From assembly GCA_947650365.1 (NCBI GenBank), contig CANTAL010000102.1, forward strand, positions 434,001 to 498,000: a stretch of DNA of 64,000 nucleotides, read 5' to 3'. The DNA is from Chamaelirium japonicum. Lineage: Eukaryota > Streptophyta > Magnoliopsida > Liliales > Melanthiaceae. Positions 62,281 to 64,000 of this stretch are shown piece after piece. A model generated the notes under the pieces. It did not search any database and had not been told where the DNA came from. It was given only the letters and a program-made list of their open reading frames with translations. How positions within the stretch are numbered: position 1 is the first letter of the stretch; every line of letters starts with the position of its first letter. Position numbers and translations under genes: made by a program.

Positions 62281-63600
62281 AACACTCGAGATTACAATTA
62301 GGGGTGAAAATGAATCCGAATTCGGTTCGGGTCGGATTAAGCCAGGTCTGTTTGGAATGGATCTGGACCTATCTATATAACATGGCACGTCGGTTTTGTG
62401 CTGACTAGACAAAACGGAAGCTGACTAGGACAAGCTGATTGGACAAAAATAAACCGAATAAATCTAACCATTTGTTCAAAAATCAACGCAAGACCTCTAT
62501 TTCCCCGTCAACCAACTCCCTCCCCTTGATTTCAAATTCCGACCCATTTAAACTGCACTAAACCCCTAAAATTCTGGCCCATTTAAACTGCACTAAACCT
62601 AACCGTTCATCGCCTGATCGTTGTTCGCATCAACGGTTATAAACCCGCCTGCCGAAATTCCGGCCGCCTCAAACCATCGGATCGATCTCGAGGAATATGT
62701 TCGAATAGAGACAACTGTATATGATTGATCAATTATAGGGGAAGGGGGAATTGGTTGCGCCAAAGGTGCTCTCGTCGTGCCAATCGGCATGGGCGAGGAA
62801 ATGGGTGTCCCTATGAATGTCGGTTTTGTTGTCGAAAGTGTTTTGTTGCCAAATGCGTTCAGGTGTGTTGCTGCAGAAGGCGGCCAGCTGCAGTACCGAT
62901 AGGCACGGGCATACACTAGTCTATATAACAAGGGACGTCGGTTTTGTACTGACTAGACAAAACGGAACCAAAAACTGACTAGGACAAGCTGACTAGACCA
63001 AAAAATCCCTCTCTCTCTCTCTCTCTCTCTCTCTCCGTCTCTCTCTTCCTCTGATCTCTCTCTTTCCCCGTCTCATCCCCTCTCCCTCTCTCCGATTTTT
63101 TCTCTCTCCCTCTCCCCCTGGTTCTCTCTCTATCTCTCTCTCCGCGTCTCTATGCGATGAAGAAGCGAACCACACGATGCGGGAGCAGTGAGCACATCCT
63201 GCATCCGTGGCTGTGGCCATAAAAGCAATGATGTTTGAACATTAGAAGGGGACATACAATTGGACATAATGATGTGGTGTGGAGGCATTGATGATCACCC
63301 GTGCATCGACAATCGCACAGACCTCTGACTAGCCAATGCACCCCACCACCGTATTGTGTCCGCAAGTTTGTCCTGTAGTAGGTCAAATCGCATTACCATT
63401 CTTAAGATGAAATGTTTTTCACCATTCTTTTTACGCAGAATGATGTGGCATCCAATCACAGCGTCCATATGCCTCACCATTCGACAAAAAAGATTTGAAA
63501 GCTGACTAGGACAAGCTGACTAGACTAAAATGAAACTGACTAGACCAAAATATTCAAACATCCCCCTTCCCCTTTCACCCTCTTTTTTAAAAATGGACTA
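62281..63600. repeat. Noncoding DNA with repeated CTGACTAGACAAAA motifs
   Basis: The phrase ACGTCGGTTTTGTACTGACT followed by AGACAAAACGG occurs at about 62386 and 62936, and AGCTGACTAGGACAAGCTGA at about 62412, 62974 and 63499. This implies a duplicated unit of about 550 bp or repeat ends. A CT microsatellite lies at about 63008-63035. Short frames between (62599-62931, 63150-63480) match nothing I recognise. Confidence 0.5.
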
Positions 63601-63769
63601 GGCAAAAATGGACAGCCGTTAGAAGTCCATCGTCAACGGTTTAGATTTAGCTCCCATTTTTGATGATGATCCGAAATCCCATGCCTTTCATCGGAGCCAT
63701 TCATCATGAAAGGAAAGCGTCATTTAAGAAAAGTTGTCATGTCAGTGAACCCAGTTTAAAACGTTTCCC

Positions 63770-64000
63770 TCTTTGATCCCAATTTCAAAAGGAAAATGTC
63801 ATCAAAGAAAAGATCTTGATTTCACCTATGATCCCGATTTCAAAAGAAAAATCTCATCAAAAGTAAGCTGTCATCATAACAAATGTTTTTCTTTTTTATC
63901 CCAATTTTAAAAAGAAAGTGTTATCAAAGGAAAGCTCTTGATTTCAAAAGTTCCACTATATAATCATGATTTCAAAAGGAAAACCTCATTCAGAGCAAAA
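63770..64000. repeat. Degenerate tandem repeat at the window edge
   Basis: The unit GATCCCRATTTCAAAAGRAA followed by a TCATCAAA stretch and TCTTGATTTCA recurs at about 63775, 63831, 63897 and 63962, with periods of about 56 to 66 bp. It runs off the window, so its full length is unknown. Confidence 0.6.

Noticed and set aside
63150-63480. Overlapping 78- and 61-codon minus-strand frames
   Set aside because: Cys/His-rich by chance in one frame; no recognised family, and they overlap in different frames with repeats on both sides.

Overview
This is nuclear DNA from a flowering plant. The support is two spliced host genes of plant families, GT-AG introns, 5-bp target duplications around plant-type LTR elements, many MITEs, and dinucleotide microsatellites. 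Both host genes start with GC-rich exons and become less GC-rich towards the 3' end. That gradient is common in monocots, so a monocot is a reasonable guess, but the sequence does not settle the species.

Layout. 1-4650: old repeats. These are a hAT transposase fragment, a decayed Copia element, and two Cassandra-type TRIM copies whose terminal repeats carry 5S-rRNA-derived sequence. 4657-19056: one 14.4-kb Tat-lineage Gypsy element on the minus strand with GGCGC target duplications. It has gag, a long pol with two RNase H domains, an 18-residue tandem repeat inside pol, a 145-bp tandem repeat array, and an antisense gene split by a 1.3-kb Harbinger-type element. 19057-27000: intergenic, with short DNA transposons, a Mutator-type MITE with a perfect 9-bp duplication, and a large foldback element. 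27102-30234: a seven-exon receptor-like kinase (520 aa, At1g01540 family) with a hAT MITE in its last intron. 30235-34050: intergenic remnants. 34054-47753, minus strand: an eight-exon PI-PLC X-domain gene (398 aa, At5g67130 family). Its third intron is about 11.6 kb and holds several MITEs, a Copia fragment and a whole-looking 4.9-kb gag-protease-only LTR element (TR-GAG type). 48715-58695: a Copia element with 2.1-kb LTRs, minus strand, inserted in an older palindromic repeat. 59905-62275: a solo LTR of a related Copia family with perfect AAAAT duplications. 62276-64000: noncoding, with repeated short motifs and a degenerate tandem repeat at the edge.

The two host genes are unrelated in function: one is a membrane-anchored kinase and the other a secreted, probably GPI-anchored phospholipase-like protein. 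Everything else is mobile DNA or its remains. I found no clear sign of an undescribed cellular system. The most unusual items are the unassigned C-terminal block of the gag-protease element, the homopolymer-rich LTR arrays of the Tat element, and the foldback element built of nested palindromes. All alignments and divergence values here were judged by eye.
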